Source: Luteibacter pinisoli (GTDB lineage Bacteria > Pseudomonadota > Gammaproteobacteria > Xanthomonadales > Rhodanobacteraceae). Taken from it: a stretch of 64,000 nt of DNA. The first letter of the stretch is position 1, and each line of letters opens with the position of its first letter. A program made the translations under genes and the position numbers. Below, one piece after another: positions 8,466 through 17,324 of the stretch. The notes beneath the pieces are model-generated. The model ran no database searches and was not told where the DNA came from. It saw only the letters and a program-made list of their open reading frames with translations. The stretch is from assembly GCF_006385595.1 (NCBI RefSeq), contig NZ_CP041046.1:2046001-2110000 (forward strand), written 5' to 3'.

Positions 8466-8947
8466 GGCGCCCGCGTGAAGTAGTGCGTCCGGAAGGCCGG
8501 CTTTCCGTCCTGGTCGTAGAACGCCACGATTTCGGTCATGGTCTTGCCGTCGGGCGCGGCGGTGTAGATGCGCGTCGAGGCGGGAACGCCGCCCTTGCTC
8601 AGCCCGACCACCAGCACGTTGGGCTGCGGGCGCAGCGTGGCAGCGGCGTCGGCCTCCGGCGTCCCCGTGACGGCGACGGACGTGCCGTCGAGCGGCACGG
8701 CGTTGGTGGAGTGCACTTCGTTGCCGGGGGCGTAGACGATGTCGACATCCATCGACAGGCGATCCTTGCCGGCATCCGTGAAGGCGATGGTCACGCTCTT
8801 CGGCCTCGCGTCAGGCGGCATCGCCATGCGTGAAGTATCAACGGCCCAGCGACCCAGCAAGGGCGAAGGCGGGGCTGTGGCAGCGAATGCGGGCGCGCAC
8901 AGGGCGAGGCCGAGGGTGAGCGTGGCAGCGAGTAAACCGTCCTTCAT
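8462..8947 (-). CDS. Exported protein of unknown function
   Basis: 161 residues with a Sec signal peptide (MKDGLLAATLTLGLALCAP, cleavage near AFAATAP). The mature part is beta-rich: LLGRWAVDTSRM at the start, then MDVDIVYAPGNEV, VAVTGTPEADAA and a C-terminal MTEIVAFYDQDGKPAFRT. The pattern resembles lipocalin-like small periplasmic proteins that open with a GxW motif, but no family could be recognised with confidence. GGAGG lies at good spacing before the ATG. The gene stands alone on its strand. Confidence 0.6.
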   Translation of the reverse strand: MKDGLLAATLTLGLALCAPAFAATAPPSPLLGRWAVDTSRMAMPPDARPKSVTIAFTDAGKDRLSMDVDIVYAPGNEVHSTNAVPLDGTSVAVTGTPEADAAATLRPQPNVLVVGLSKGGVPASTRIYTAAPDGKTMTEIVAFYDQDGKPAFRTHYFTRAP

Positions 8948-9026
8948 GCGACCTCCGTCAGTTCACGATCCGGGTGTGTCCGGGCCGATCATACGACGGG
9001 CTGCCCGAGATGAACGTCGCCCCGAC

Positions 9027-9446
9027 TCAGTGGATGAGCTGATCCACGGCGGGGCCGCCGGTGGCGACGTTGTCGGGCACCACGGTGCGCCCCTGCAATG
9101 TATTCAGGCGCAGGCCGTGCGTGCGGCACACATCAACCGCATTCAGGCGCGACACGCGTTCGCCGGTGAAGGTGATCTGTACATCGCGCAGGCACGGGCC
9201 GGAGGGCAGCTGGAAGGCGGTGGCGTTGAGGCCGCCGTTGAGTGACGTTCCCAGGTCAATGTCCTGGAAATCGTCGCTGCCGCTGGGGGCAACAGCCACA
9301 TGCGTCACGCTGTCGGCGGTGGCATTGACTAGGTTGAAGGGGGCCGACGTCAGCCGGTCCGGCGCGGTGCGCGACGCGGGCGTGGCGCAGGCCGCCAGCA
9401 GCAGGGTGGCGAGAACGGTAACGAGGCAGGGCAGGGACCGGGTCAT
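9027..9446 (-). CDS. Putative lipoprotein of unknown function
   Basis: 139 residues. The signal ends in the lipobox LLLAACATP (Cys near residue 19), so the protein should be lipid-anchored. The remainder is a single small beta-rich domain (FNLVNATADSVTHVAVAPSG ... CLRDVQITFTGERVSRLNAVDVC) with two cysteines that could pair. The ATG at 9446 follows GGAGCG at 8 bases and is preferred to the ATG at 9458. It is divergent from the LytS-like kinase gene. No function assigned. Confidence 0.65.
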   Translation of the reverse strand: MTRSLPCLVTVLATLLLAACATPASRTAPDRLTSAPFNLVNATADSVTHVAVAPSGSDDFQDIDLGTSLNGGLNATAFQLPSGPCLRDVQITFTGERVSRLNAVDVCRTHGLRLNTLQGRTVVPDNVATGGPAVDQLIH

Positions 9447-9648
9447 GGGGCGCTCCATCGGCAGGTGGGTTTCGGGCCGTGCGCGTTTGGCGCCGGCGGT
9501 GCCATCAAGCCTCGGCCAGGCGTGCGCCGGAACGGTTTTGGGACGAATCGTCGCCAGCGCATGACCAATGGCAACCGCGACGGGTTTTGCTTCCCAGCCC
9601 TGCAAAACCGCGCCTAAGATGGCCCCGCCACCTCCTGGACACCCCCCG

Positions 9649-10761
9649 ATGAAGATCCGCCTTGGCAACACGCAGATCGGCCTCACCCGGTACCTCGGGC
9701 TGTGGGGCATCGTGGCCGTGGTGTTCGCGATACAGGGCAGCCTGCATGACGACCTGCTCGGCCGCAGCTTCGACATGACCGATTACCTGCGCTGGTCGAT
9801 CATCCAGTGGTACACGTGGGCGGCGCTTGCGCCCCTGGTGTTCCGGCTGGCGGCGCAGTATCCGGTGCGCCTGCCGCTGCGCGTGCGCGAGCTGTGGGTG
9901 CCGCTGCTGGCCAGCGTGGCGGTGACCGTGCTCGCCCTGTTCATCGGCGCGCTGGTATCGACGATGTTCGAACCCACCGGCTTCGGCGAACAATGGCGCC
10001 AGTTCGTCGGCCAGCACGCGGCCACCGGCATGCTCACGTGCTGGGCGCTGTTTGCCATCCAGCAGGCGATGCAGTATCGCGAGGAGAAGGCCCGGCGCGA
10101 GCTGGAGGCCTCGCAGCTGCAGGCCGAGCTCGCCCAGTCGCGCCTGCAGGTGCTGCGTACCCAGCTGCAGCCGCACTTCCTGTTCAACACGATGCACGCC
10201 ATTGCCACGCTGCTGCACTCGGACGTGACCTCCGCGGAAGACATGTTGCTACGCCTGAGCGACTTGCTGCGCGCCTTCCTCGACGAATGCCAGGGCCAGG
10301 AAATCACCCTGCGCCAGGAACTGGTGCTGCTGGACCTCTACCTCGGTATCCAGCGCACACGCTTCAAGGATCGCCTCGACACGCGCATCTACATCTCGCC
10401 GGAGACCCTCTCCTGCGCCGTGCCCAGCCTGATCCTCCAGCCGATCGTGGAAAACGCGATCCGCCACGGGATTGGCGAGCGCGTCGGCGGCGACTGCATC
10501 GAGATCGAAAGCCGCCGCGACGGCGACAGCGTCACCATCGAAGTGCGCAACCGCAACAGCACGCTGGAAGAATCCGGAGGCGCCTCGTCGGGCCACGGCA
10601 TCGGCCTCTCCAACACGCGCCTGCGCCTGGACGAACTCTATGGCACGGCCGGCCAGGTGGAACTGCAGATGCTCTGGCCACAGGGCGTGGCCTGCCGCAT
10701 TCGCGTGCCCTACCGGATCATCGACGAGGTGGACGACGCGCCGGAGGTGGCCGCGGCATGA
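9649..10761 (+). CDS. LytS/YehU-type membrane histidine kinase
   Basis: 370 residues. Membrane segments lie near residues 17-32, 52-70, 84-108 and 124-140, followed by a coiled-coil linker (REEKARRELEASQLQAELA). The His_kinase domain has the phospho-acceptor His176 in QLQPHFLFNTMHA, and a HATPase_c domain follows (N box IVENAIRHGIG, G box GHGIGLSNTRLRL). No extracellular sensor domain is visible, so sensing is probably within the membrane. The start is uncertain: ATG 9649 is used, with 9619 or 9568 possible. Its stop overlaps the response-regulator start (ATGA), so the two form a cognate pair. Confidence 0.85.
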   Translation: MKIRLGNTQIGLTRYLGLWGIVAVVFAIQGSLHDDLLGRSFDMTDYLRWSIIQWYTWAALAPLVFRLAAQYPVRLPLRVRELWVPLLASVAVTVLALFIGALVSTMFEPTGFGEQWRQFVGQHAATGMLTCWALFAIQQAMQYREEKARRELEASQLQAELAQSRLQVLRTQLQPHFLFNTMHAIATLLHSDVTSAEDMLLRLSDLLRAFLDECQGQEITLRQELVLLDLYLGIQRTRFKDRLDTRIYISPETLSCAVPSLILQPIVENAIRHGIGERVGGDCIEIESRRDGDSVTIEVRNRNSTLEESGGASSGHGIGLSNTRLRLDELYGTAGQVELQMLWPQGVACRIRVPYRIIDEVDDAPEVAAA

Positions 10762-11528
10762 AGCTCTCCGTGCTGGTGGTGGACGACGAGCCGATCGCGC
10801 GGCAGGCCATCCTGCGCCTGCTGCGTGATGACCCGGACATCACCGAGATCACCGAGTGCGGTGACGGCCAGTCCGCCGTGGAAGCGATCCGGGCGCAATC
10901 GCCGGACCTCGTCTTCCTCGATATCCAGATGCCGGCCATGAGCGGCCTGGACGTATTCCGGACCGTCGGCTTCGAGCGCATGCCGGCCACCGTGTTTGTC
11001 ACCGCCTATGAGCAGTACGCCGTGCGCGCGTTCGAGGCCAACGCGGTGGATTACCTCGTCAAACCGTTCAGCCGCGACCGCTTTGCCCACGCCCTGGCGC
11101 GGGCCAAAGGCCGGCTGGCTATGCCGGCGACCACGGCCGACGCCTCGTCCCACATCATCCAGGCCCTGGACGCGCTGCGCCGGCGTGACGACTACCTGGA
11201 GCGCATTCCCATCCGTGAAAGCGAGCAGGTGACCTTTGTCGACGTGGACGATATCGTCTGGATCAAGGCCAGCCGCAATACCGTGCTGATCCATCTGCCG
11301 GACCGCGTCCATGAGATGCGCGAAACGATGGCGAGCCTTGCCGAGCGCCTCGACCCCCGGCAGTTCGCCCGCGTGCACCGGTCGGCCATCGTCAACGTAC
11401 GCCGGGTCCAGACCGTGCATCCGTGGTTCAACGGTTACCACGTGGTCACCATGGATACGGGGCAGAAGCTGCGGATGAGCCGCTACCAGCAGGAAGCGTT
11501 CCTGAAGCTGGTCTCGATCCAGCGCTGA
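10758..11528 (+). CDS. LytTR-family response regulator
   Basis: 256 residues. The receiver domain (1-120) has the acidic pair Asp9/Asp10, phospho-acceptor Asp55 (LVFLDIQMP), Thr82 and Lys102 (DYLVKPF). After a linker, residues about 150-250 form a LytTR DNA-binding domain (IPIRESEQVTFVDVDDIVWI ... FARVHRSAIVNVRRV), which binds DNA through beta strands. It is translationally coupled to the kinase at 9649. Targets are unknown; the exported metallo-beta-lactamase-fold gene 100 bases downstream is a candidate. Confidence 0.92.
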   Translation: MKLSVLVVDDEPIARQAILRLLRDDPDITEITECGDGQSAVEAIRAQSPDLVFLDIQMPAMSGLDVFRTVGFERMPATVFVTAYEQYAVRAFEANAVDYLVKPFSRDRFAHALARAKGRLAMPATTADASSHIIQALDALRRRDDYLERIPIRESEQVTFVDVDDIVWIKASRNTVLIHLPDRVHEMRETMASLAERLDPRQFARVHRSAIVNVRRVQTVHPWFNGYHVVTMDTGQKLRMSRYQQEAFLKLVSIQR

Positions 11529-11630
11529 CCCGACGGCGACGGGGAAATTAACCAAGCCATTGGCCCCCTCGCGGGTGCGCAATAGGGGGCGAGCTGGCGG
11601 CCCTTCGACCGCCCTGAGGGAGAGCGCACC

Positions 11631-12560
11631 ATGAAACGCACCAGCATCCTGGCCCTTGCACTCGGCATGGCCTGTGGCTCGGCCTGGGCCCAGGCGCCCA
11701 CCAAGCCGGTCAGTCCCGTCATCATGATCAACAAGGCCGCGGCCACTACGCCGATCGCCACCACGCCCTTGCGTGGGCCGCTGAGCATGCTCTCCGGCTC
11801 GGGCGGCAATATCACCGTGCTGACCGGCAAGGACGGCAAGCTGATGGTCGACGCCGGCATCGCCGTGTCCCGCCCACGCGTCGAGGCCGCGCTGACCGCG
11901 ATCAGCAATGCGCCGATCAAGTACGTGATCAACACGCACTACCACTGGGATCACACGGACGGTAATCCATGGGTGCATGAGGATGGCGCCACCATCGTGG
12001 CCACGGCAGGCACGGTGAAGCGCGTCTCGGAGACGACGCGTGTCGACGATTGGGACTTCACCTTCCCCCCGCTCGCCGCGGGCGGCATCCCCACCGAGAT
12101 CCTGAAGGCGAACAAGACGTATCACTTCGACGGCCAGACGGTGGAAGTGCGCCTGCTTGAGCCCTCGCATACCGATACCGACCTGTACGTCGTCTTCAAG
12201 GAAGCGAACGTCGCCTCGCTGGGCGACCTGTTCTGGAACGGCGTCTATCCGTTCATCGACAACGAGAACGGTGGCGGCATTGACGGGATGATCAAGGCCG
12301 ACGATGCCATCCTGGCGAAGCTCAACGACGACGTGGTGCTCGTGCCGGGACACGGCCCGGTGGGCACGAAGAAGCAGTTCAAGGCGTTCCGCGACATGCT
12401 CGCGGGCATCCGCGACAAGGTGGCTGCGCTGAAGAAACAGGGCAAGTCACGGGACGAGGTGGTGGCGGCGAAGCCGACGGCGGCGTGGGATGAGGTGTAC
12501 GGCCACTTTGTCATCGACCCGGACTTCTTCACCCGCATCGTCTACGACGGCCTGAAATAG
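11631..12560 (+). CDS. Exported metallo-beta-lactamase-fold hydrolase
   Basis: 309 residues with a Sec signal peptide (cleavage after GSAWAQA, near residue 20). The zinc-binding motif is THYHWDHTDG: His103, His105, Asp107 and His108. Later ligands are the His in LEPSHTDTD, the Asp in LGDLFWNG and the His in VPGHGPVG. This pattern fits class B3-like or quinoprotein-relay/SoxH-type MBL proteins of the periplasm. Beta-lactamase activity is possible but not implied. GGGAGAG precedes the ATG. It follows the LytTR two-component genes with a 102-base gap. Confidence 0.8.
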   Translation: MKRTSILALALGMACGSAWAQAPTKPVSPVIMINKAAATTPIATTPLRGPLSMLSGSGGNITVLTGKDGKLMVDAGIAVSRPRVEAALTAISNAPIKYVINTHYHWDHTDGNPWVHEDGATIVATAGTVKRVSETTRVDDWDFTFPPLAAGGIPTEILKANKTYHFDGQTVEVRLLEPSHTDTDLYVVFKEANVASLGDLFWNGVYPFIDNENGGGIDGMIKADDAILAKLNDDVVLVPGHGPVGTKKQFKAFRDMLAGIRDKVAALKKQGKSRDEVVAAKPTAAWDEVYGHFVIDPDFFTRIVYDGLK

Positions 12561-12567
12561 CGAGGCC

Positions 12568-13479
12568 TCAGGCCAGGGCCGCGACGCGCGCAGGGAGCGT
12601 CTCGGCCAGCCATTCGACGAAGGCCCGCAGCCGCGCGTTGTGTCGTCGGTCGCTGGGGTAGACGACGTAGACGGGCAGGGGCTCGGGCTGCCACTCGGCC
12701 AGCACGGGCAGCAACTCGCCGCGGGCGATGGACGGCGCGACGGCGAAGGAGAGCGCCTGCGCGATGCCCAGCCCGGCGAGGGTGGCGGCGGTGTGGGCGT
12801 TGCTTTCATTCACCTCGACGACGGCGGTGAGCTCGGCACCGACTTCACGATCGCGATCGAGGAAACGCAGGGGCTGGACCCTGCCGCTGCGCGCCGAGAA
12901 ATAGCCGACGATGTCATGGCCGTCGCGGGCCAGGTCGTCGGGATGGCGCGGCGTGCCACGCCGGGCGAGGTAGTCGGGCGTGGCGCACATCGTCCACGGC
13001 ACTTCCGCGATCTTCCGGGTCACGAGGTTCGGATCGTCCGCGGTGCTGCGGATGGCGCAGTCGATGCCTTCGCCGATGAGGTCCACCGTGCGGTCGGTAA
13101 CGCCTACCTTGAGGCGGATGCCCGGGTAGCGCGCCCGGAACGACGGAAGCTCCGGGAGGATCAGGCAGGCGGCGACCGAGCCGCCAGTGTCGATGCGCAG
13201 GTTGCCCACCGGGCTGCTGCGCCCACCCGCCAGCGTGGTTTCGAATTCGTCCAGCTCGGCCAGCCACAGCCGGGTGCGCTCGTAATAGGCGGCGCCCTCG
13301 GTGGTGACGGTGACCCGCCGCGTGGTGCGTTCGAACAGTCGGACCCCAAGCTGGGCCTCCAGGCCCTGGATCAGCTTGGTCACCGTGGACTTGGGCAGCT
13401 CGAGGCTGTCGGCGGCCCGGCCGAAGCCGCCGGTTTCGACGAGGCGGCCAAACACGCGCATGGCAAGAAGGTGGTCCAA
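12568..13479 (-). CDS. LysR-family transcriptional regulator
   Basis: 303 residues from a TTG start supported by GGGGAA 7 bases upstream; no ATG fits before the helix-turn-helix. The N-terminus is LysR-type (MRVFGRLVETGGFGRAADSL, then KSTVTKLIQGLEAQLGVRLF). The effector-binding domain belongs to the CrgA/AaeR-like group (LIGEGIDCAIRSTADDPNLV). It is divergent from an SDR gene across 109 bases that hold a long inverted repeat, and probably regulates it. It converges with the MBL-fold gene. Confidence 0.9.
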   Translation of the reverse strand: MDHLLAMRVFGRLVETGGFGRAADSLELPKSTVTKLIQGLEAQLGVRLFERTTRRVTVTTEGAAYYERTRLWLAELDEFETTLAGGRSSPVGNLRIDTGGSVAACLILPELPSFRARYPGIRLKVGVTDRTVDLIGEGIDCAIRSTADDPNLVTRKIAEVPWTMCATPDYLARRGTPRHPDDLARDGHDIVGYFSARSGRVQPLRFLDRDREVGAELTAVVEVNESNAHTAATLAGLGIAQALSFAVAPSIARGELLPVLAEWQPEPLPVYVVYPSDRRHNARLRAFVEWLAETLPARVAALA

Positions 13480-13512
13480 GACTATTTCCCCTTGGGAATA
13501 GTGAAATCGCGA

Positions 13513-13547
13513 TCTGATTATTTATCCATCAGCCGCGAATAACCAGA
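13513..13547. promoter_or_regulatory. Long inverted repeat in LysR/SDR divergent promoter
   Basis: TCTGATTATT (13513-13522) and AATAACCAGA (13538-13547) match at 9 of 10 positions as an inverted repeat with a 15-base spacer. The region is AT-rich against a GC-rich background. A second imperfect repeat, CTAT-N12-ATAG (13482-13501), covers the LysR ribosome-binding site and could give autorepression. Confidence 0.5.
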
Positions 13548-13588
13548 CTATCGTTCATCGGCCGCGACGCGGCCTTCGGAGCCTCACC

Positions 13589-14374
13589 ATGAACACCGTT
13601 ACCTCCCTCGCCACCAGCAACATCCACACCACCCGCCACGCCGGCAAGATCGCCCTGGTCACGGGCGGCAGCTCGGGCCTGGGTCTCGCCACGGCCGAGC
13701 GCCTCGTCCGCGAAGGCGCCACCGTCTACATCACCGGCCGCCGCCAGGCCGAGCTCGATGCCGCCGCGGCCGCCGTGGGCGCCACCGCCATCCAGGGCGA
13801 CATTGCCGTGGCCGCCGACCTCGACCGCATCTTCAGCACCATCCGCGAGCGCAGCGGTCGCCTCGATATCCTGTTCGCCAATGCCGGCGGTGGTGAGTTC
13901 GCGCCGCTGGGCCAGGTCACCGAAGCGCAGTTCGACAAGTACTTCGGCATCAACGTGAAGGGCACGCTGTTCACCGTGCAGAAGGCGCTGGAACTGATGG
14001 GCCCGGGCTCGGCCATCGTGCTCAACGGATCGATGGTGTCGATCAAGGGCGCGCCGGCCTTCGGTGTGTACGCAGCCACCAAGGCGGCACTGCGCTCGTT
14101 TGCTCGTACGTGGGCCAGCGACCTCAAGGGCCGCGACATCCGCGTCAACGTCGTCGCCCCGGGCACCATCGTCACCCCGGGATATTCGACCGAGCTGGGC
14201 ATGAGCGAACAGCAGATCGCCGACTACGCGGCCTACGTCGAGAGCATCACCCCGCTGGGCCGCACCGGCCAGCCGGATGAAATCGCCAAGGCCGTCTCGT
14301 TCCTGGCCTCGGACGACGCAAGCTACATCACCGGCATCGAGCTCTTTGTCGATGGTGGCCAGGCGCAGATCTGA
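13589..14374 (+). CDS. SDR-family oxidoreductase
   Basis: 261 residues, cytoplasmic. The cofactor motif is TGGSSGLGLA (25-34), the NAG-like motif FANAGGG (97-103), and the catalytic residues Ser148, Tyr161 and Lys165 (YAATK). The C-terminal ASYITGIELFVDGGQAQI is typical. A GGAG Shine-Dalgarno lies before the ATG. It is the likely target of the divergent LysR gene. In similar LysR/SDR pairs the SDR is a general ketoreductase; the substrate cannot be assigned here. Confidence 0.88.
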   Translation: MNTVTSLATSNIHTTRHAGKIALVTGGSSGLGLATAERLVREGATVYITGRRQAELDAAAAAVGATAIQGDIAVAADLDRIFSTIRERSGRLDILFANAGGGEFAPLGQVTEAQFDKYFGINVKGTLFTVQKALELMGPGSAIVLNGSMVSIKGAPAFGVYAATKAALRSFARTWASDLKGRDIRVNVVAPGTIVTPGYSTELGMSEQQIADYAAYVESITPLGRTGQPDEIAKAVSFLASDDASYITGIELFVDGGQAQI

Positions 14375-14390
14375 GCAACGCGCGAAAGCT

Positions 14391-14409
14391 TACCTACGCC
14401 GGGTAGGTA
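14391..14409 (+). terminator. Hairpin after the SDR gene
   Basis: TACCTAC-GCCGG-GTAGGTA, perfect 7-base arms, starting 17 bases after the SDR stop. No U-run follows. A second near-palindrome (14417-14442, TCAGG ... CCTGA around CGGGCGCCCG) comes next. These may insulate the SDR gene from aqpZ. Confidence 0.4.
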
Positions 14410-14485
14410 GATGTACTCAGGAGCGCGGGCGCCCGTGCCTGAATAATCCCCCGTGAACAGATGCGTTCATGCGAGGAGCAGCGTC

Positions 14486-15187
14486 ATGGCAAAGCGCTTG
14501 TGGGCCGAATTCTTCGGCACGTTCTGGCTCGTGTTCGGTGGCTGCGGCAGTGCTGTCATTGCCGCAGCGTTTCCCGATCTGGGCATCGGCTTCGCAGGCG
14601 TCGCGCTCGCCTTCGGCCTGACGGTGCTCACGATGGCTTACGCCGTGGGCCACATCTCCGGCGGCCACTTCAACCCGGCCGTGACACTCGGCTGCCTGGT
14701 CGGTGGCCGGATCGCGGCGCGCGACGTGATTCCGTACATGGTCACCCAGGTGATCGGGGGCATCGCAGCCGGCGGCGTGCTTTACCTCATCGCCAGCGGC
14801 AAGCCGGGCTTCGACGTCACCGCCGGCTTCGCCACCAATGGCTTCGGCGAACACTCGCCGGGCGGCTATTCGGTGGTGGCCGCGGCCGTGGCGGAATTCG
14901 TTCTGACGGCCTTCTTCCTGATCGTGATCCTCGGCAGCACCTGCAAGCTGGCGGCCACGGGTTTTGCACCGCTGACGATCGGCCTGGCGCTCACGCTGAT
15001 CCACCTCATTTCGATCCCCATCACCAACACCTCGGTGAATCCGGCACGCAGTACGGCGGTCGCGGTTTACCAGGGTGGCTGGGCGCTTGGCCAGCTGTGG
15101 TTCTTCTGGGTGATGCCGTTGCTTGGCGGCGCGGTGGGAGGACTGATCCATCGGGCGTTGCTGGATGTGAAGCCGGAGCGTTGCTAG
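14486..15187 (+). CDS. aqpZ: Aquaporin Z
   Basis: 233 residues, six membrane helices plus two half-helices. Both NPA boxes are present: HFNPAVT (61-67) and SVNPARS (183-189). His173 in the fifth helix and Arg188 directly after the second NPA fit the narrow water-selective filter of AqpZ rather than the wider GlpF filter. The length is normal for AqpZ. The ATG at 14486 follows AGGAG; an in-frame ATG at 14453 would add an unlikely leader. It mediates rapid water flow across the inner membrane. Single gene. Confidence 0.92.
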   Translation: MAKRLWAEFFGTFWLVFGGCGSAVIAAAFPDLGIGFAGVALAFGLTVLTMAYAVGHISGGHFNPAVTLGCLVGGRIAARDVIPYMVTQVIGGIAAGGVLYLIASGKPGFDVTAGFATNGFGEHSPGGYSVVAAAVAEFVLTAFFLIVILGSTCKLAATGFAPLTIGLALTLIHLISIPITNTSVNPARSTAVAVYQGGWALGQLWFFWVMPLLGGAVGGLIHRALLDVKPERC

Positions 15188-15265
15188 TGCAGCGGCGCGT
15201 GCGTGCGTGAGGGCAGGGACGGGAGTATTATGTTCGCCATCGCATAAAATTAACGGTTCCGTCCC

Positions 15266-15913
15266 ATGTCCCAGAAAATGAAGATCGACTTCGTCTCCGA
15301 CATTGCCTGCCCCTGGTGCGCCATCGGCCTCAGTGGCCTCGAGCGCGCCCTCGAAAACCTCCAGGGCGTCGTCGATCCGGAGATCACCTTCCATCCGTTC
15401 GAGCTGAACCCGCAGATGGTCGCGGGCGGCGAGAACATGGTGGAGCACATCGTCGCCAAGTACCGCATCCCGGCGGACCAGGCGCGGACCAACCGCGAGA
15501 ACATCAAGGCGCGCGCGGCGGGCGTCGGCTTCACCATGAACACCTCTGATGCGAGCCGCATCTACAACACCTTCGATGCGCATCGCCTGCTTGCGTGGGC
15601 CGGTGAGAAAGGCAAGCAGCACGCACTGAAGCGCCAGCTGCTCGCCCTCAACTTCACCGAGCAGACCGACCCGGGCAACCACGACGCGCTGGTGGATTCG
15701 GCGGTGAAGGTCGGGCTGGATGCCACGGAAGCCCGCGCGGTGCTCGACTCGGATCGTTACGCCGCCGAGGTGCGCCGCGATGAAGCGCTGTGGCAGAGCC
15801 GCGGCATCACCGGCGTGCCGGCGGTGATCGTCAATGACAAGTACCTGATCTCGGGCGGCCAGCCGCCGGAAGAGTTCGAACGGCAGCTGCGCAAGATCGC
15901 GCAGGAGGGCTAA
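15266..15913 (+). CDS. FrnE-like DsbA-family oxidoreductase
   Basis: 215 residues, no signal peptide, so cytoplasmic. A thioredoxin fold with active site Cys15-Pro-Trp-Cys18 (ACPWCAIG), an all-helical insertion (FNTFDAHRLLAWAGEKGKQ) and the cis-Pro loop ITGVPAVIVNDKY near residue 187. The FDAHRLLAWA segment is characteristic of the FrnE/polyketide-synthase-associated DsbA subgroup. FrnE of Deinococcus is a cytoplasmic disulfide isomerase involved in stress tolerance. No clear Shine-Dalgarno is seen. Stands alone. Confidence 0.85.
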   Translation: MSQKMKIDFVSDIACPWCAIGLSGLERALENLQGVVDPEITFHPFELNPQMVAGGENMVEHIVAKYRIPADQARTNRENIKARAAGVGFTMNTSDASRIYNTFDAHRLLAWAGEKGKQHALKRQLLALNFTEQTDPGNHDALVDSAVKVGLDATEARAVLDSDRYAAEVRRDEALWQSRGITGVPAVIVNDKYLISGGQPPEEFERQLRKIAQEG

Positions 15914-15997
15914 GCGCCCTGGGTGGTTCGCGCAGCCTTGACCTGGCTGCGCTGACACTCCCGGCGGCGTTGTTCCCTCCGCTACCAAGGATGCCGG

Positions 15998-17224
15998 GTG
16001 CCCCGTTCGTCAACGTCTCCCTCCCGTTCCACGGCTCCGGCCGATCGTGTTCCCGTGCTCACCGGACTGCGCCAGCTGAAGATGGCGCGCTCCGCCCACG
16101 CCTTCGTGCGTGGCAATACGAGGCAGTTCTATACGTGGCTGGAGCAGGCCGGCCGCAGCTTGCCGCAAGGGCCTACGCTGTGGATCTGCGGTGATTGCCA
16201 CGTCAGCAACATCGGCCCCGTGGCGGATCGCGAGGGTGAAATCGATATCCAGGTGCGCGACCTGGACCAGGCCGTGCTGGGCAACCCGGCGCATGACATC
16301 GTCCGCCTCGCGGTGTCGCTGGCGACTGCCGCCCGCGGGTCGGACCTGCCGGGCGTCGTCACCACGCGGATGGTGGAAGAACTGATCGAAGGGTATGAGC
16401 GCGCGATGGGTGGCGGTCGCAAGATCTTGCGCATCGTCGAGCGCCCGGACTCGATGCGCGTCGTGATGAAGGCCGCGATGAAGCGTCGCTGGAAACACCT
16501 CGCCCGCGAACGCATGAACGGCACGCATCCGATCATCCCTGAAGGCCGGCGCTTCTGGCCGGTGACGGCGGCCGAGGAAGCGGAGCTTCACGCGCTCACC
16601 GCTAGCGAGGGGATGCGCCAGCTGGTCACGCGGATGATCCACCGCGACGACGCCGCAGCCCTGGAACTCGTGGACGCCAAATACTGGGTGAAGGGCTGCA
16701 GTTCGCTCGGCCGGTTGCGCTACGCGCTGCTGGTACGGGTATTGACGCCCGGGCAGCGCGACGAGCTGTGCCTGGTGGACGTCAAGGAAGCCATTGCGGC
16801 CGCTGCACCGAGCACCGCGCCCGGCGACATGCCGGCCGACAACGCGGAGCGGGTGCGGGAAGGCGCCGTGCACCTGGCGCCGAACCTCGGCGAGCGCATG
16901 TTGACCGGGCGCATCGGCGGCAGGACGGTGTTCGTTCGTGAATTGCGGCCGCAGGACCTGAAGATCGACCTGGAGCAGCTCGATGAGCGCCAGGCCATGG
17001 AGGTGGCGCGCTACCTGGGTAACGTCGTCGGCCGCGGCCATGCGCGCCAGCTGACGTGGAAGTTACGCAAGGCGTGGCTGGCGGAGCTGTCGCGCAATCG
17101 CCCGCAGAGCATCGCCGCGCCGAGCTGGTTGTGGCGCAGCGTGGTCGAACTGGTCGCAGCGCATGAGGCAGCGTACCTGGAGCATTGCCGGAAGTTCGCG
17201 CACCACATCGGCCCGGACGACTGA
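15998..17224 (+). CDS. DUF2252 family protein
   Basis: 408 residues from a GTG start after CAAGGATG. The family hallmarks run from about residue 18: RVPVLTGLRQLKMARSAHAF, VRGNTRQFYTWL, then LWICGDCHVSNIG and VRDLDQAVLGNPAHDIVRLA, and a later FVRELRPQDLKIDLEQL. DUF2252 proteins resemble aminoglycoside-phosphotransferase-like kinases in having a GDxHxxN motif (here GDCHVSN) and a downstream DLDQ acidic motif, but no substrate has been fixed. It is probably cytoplasmic. An ATG at 16082 is a less likely start because it would remove conserved sequence. Confidence 0.82.
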   Translation: MPRSSTSPSRSTAPADRVPVLTGLRQLKMARSAHAFVRGNTRQFYTWLEQAGRSLPQGPTLWICGDCHVSNIGPVADREGEIDIQVRDLDQAVLGNPAHDIVRLAVSLATAARGSDLPGVVTTRMVEELIEGYERAMGGGRKILRIVERPDSMRVVMKAAMKRRWKHLARERMNGTHPIIPEGRRFWPVTAAEEAELHALTASEGMRQLVTRMIHRDDAAALELVDAKYWVKGCSSLGRLRYALLVRVLTPGQRDELCLVDVKEAIAAAAPSTAPGDMPADNAERVREGAVHLAPNLGERMLTGRIGGRTVFVRELRPQDLKIDLEQLDERQAMEVARYLGNVVGRGHARQLTWKLRKAWLAELSRNRPQSIAAPSWLWRSVVELVAAHEAAYLEHCRKFAHHIGPDD

Positions 17225-17324
17225 CGCGGCATACGTAGTACTACGCAATCGCCGGCTACGTAACTACGGAGTTTCGACAGGGTGCATCGGGCTAGGGTGA
17301 AACGGCCCACAAGGAGCTCCCGCC

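Noticed and set aside
15970..16194. Small frame overlapping the DUF2252 start
   Set aside because: It lies in another frame over conserved DUF2252 sequence and has no family signal.
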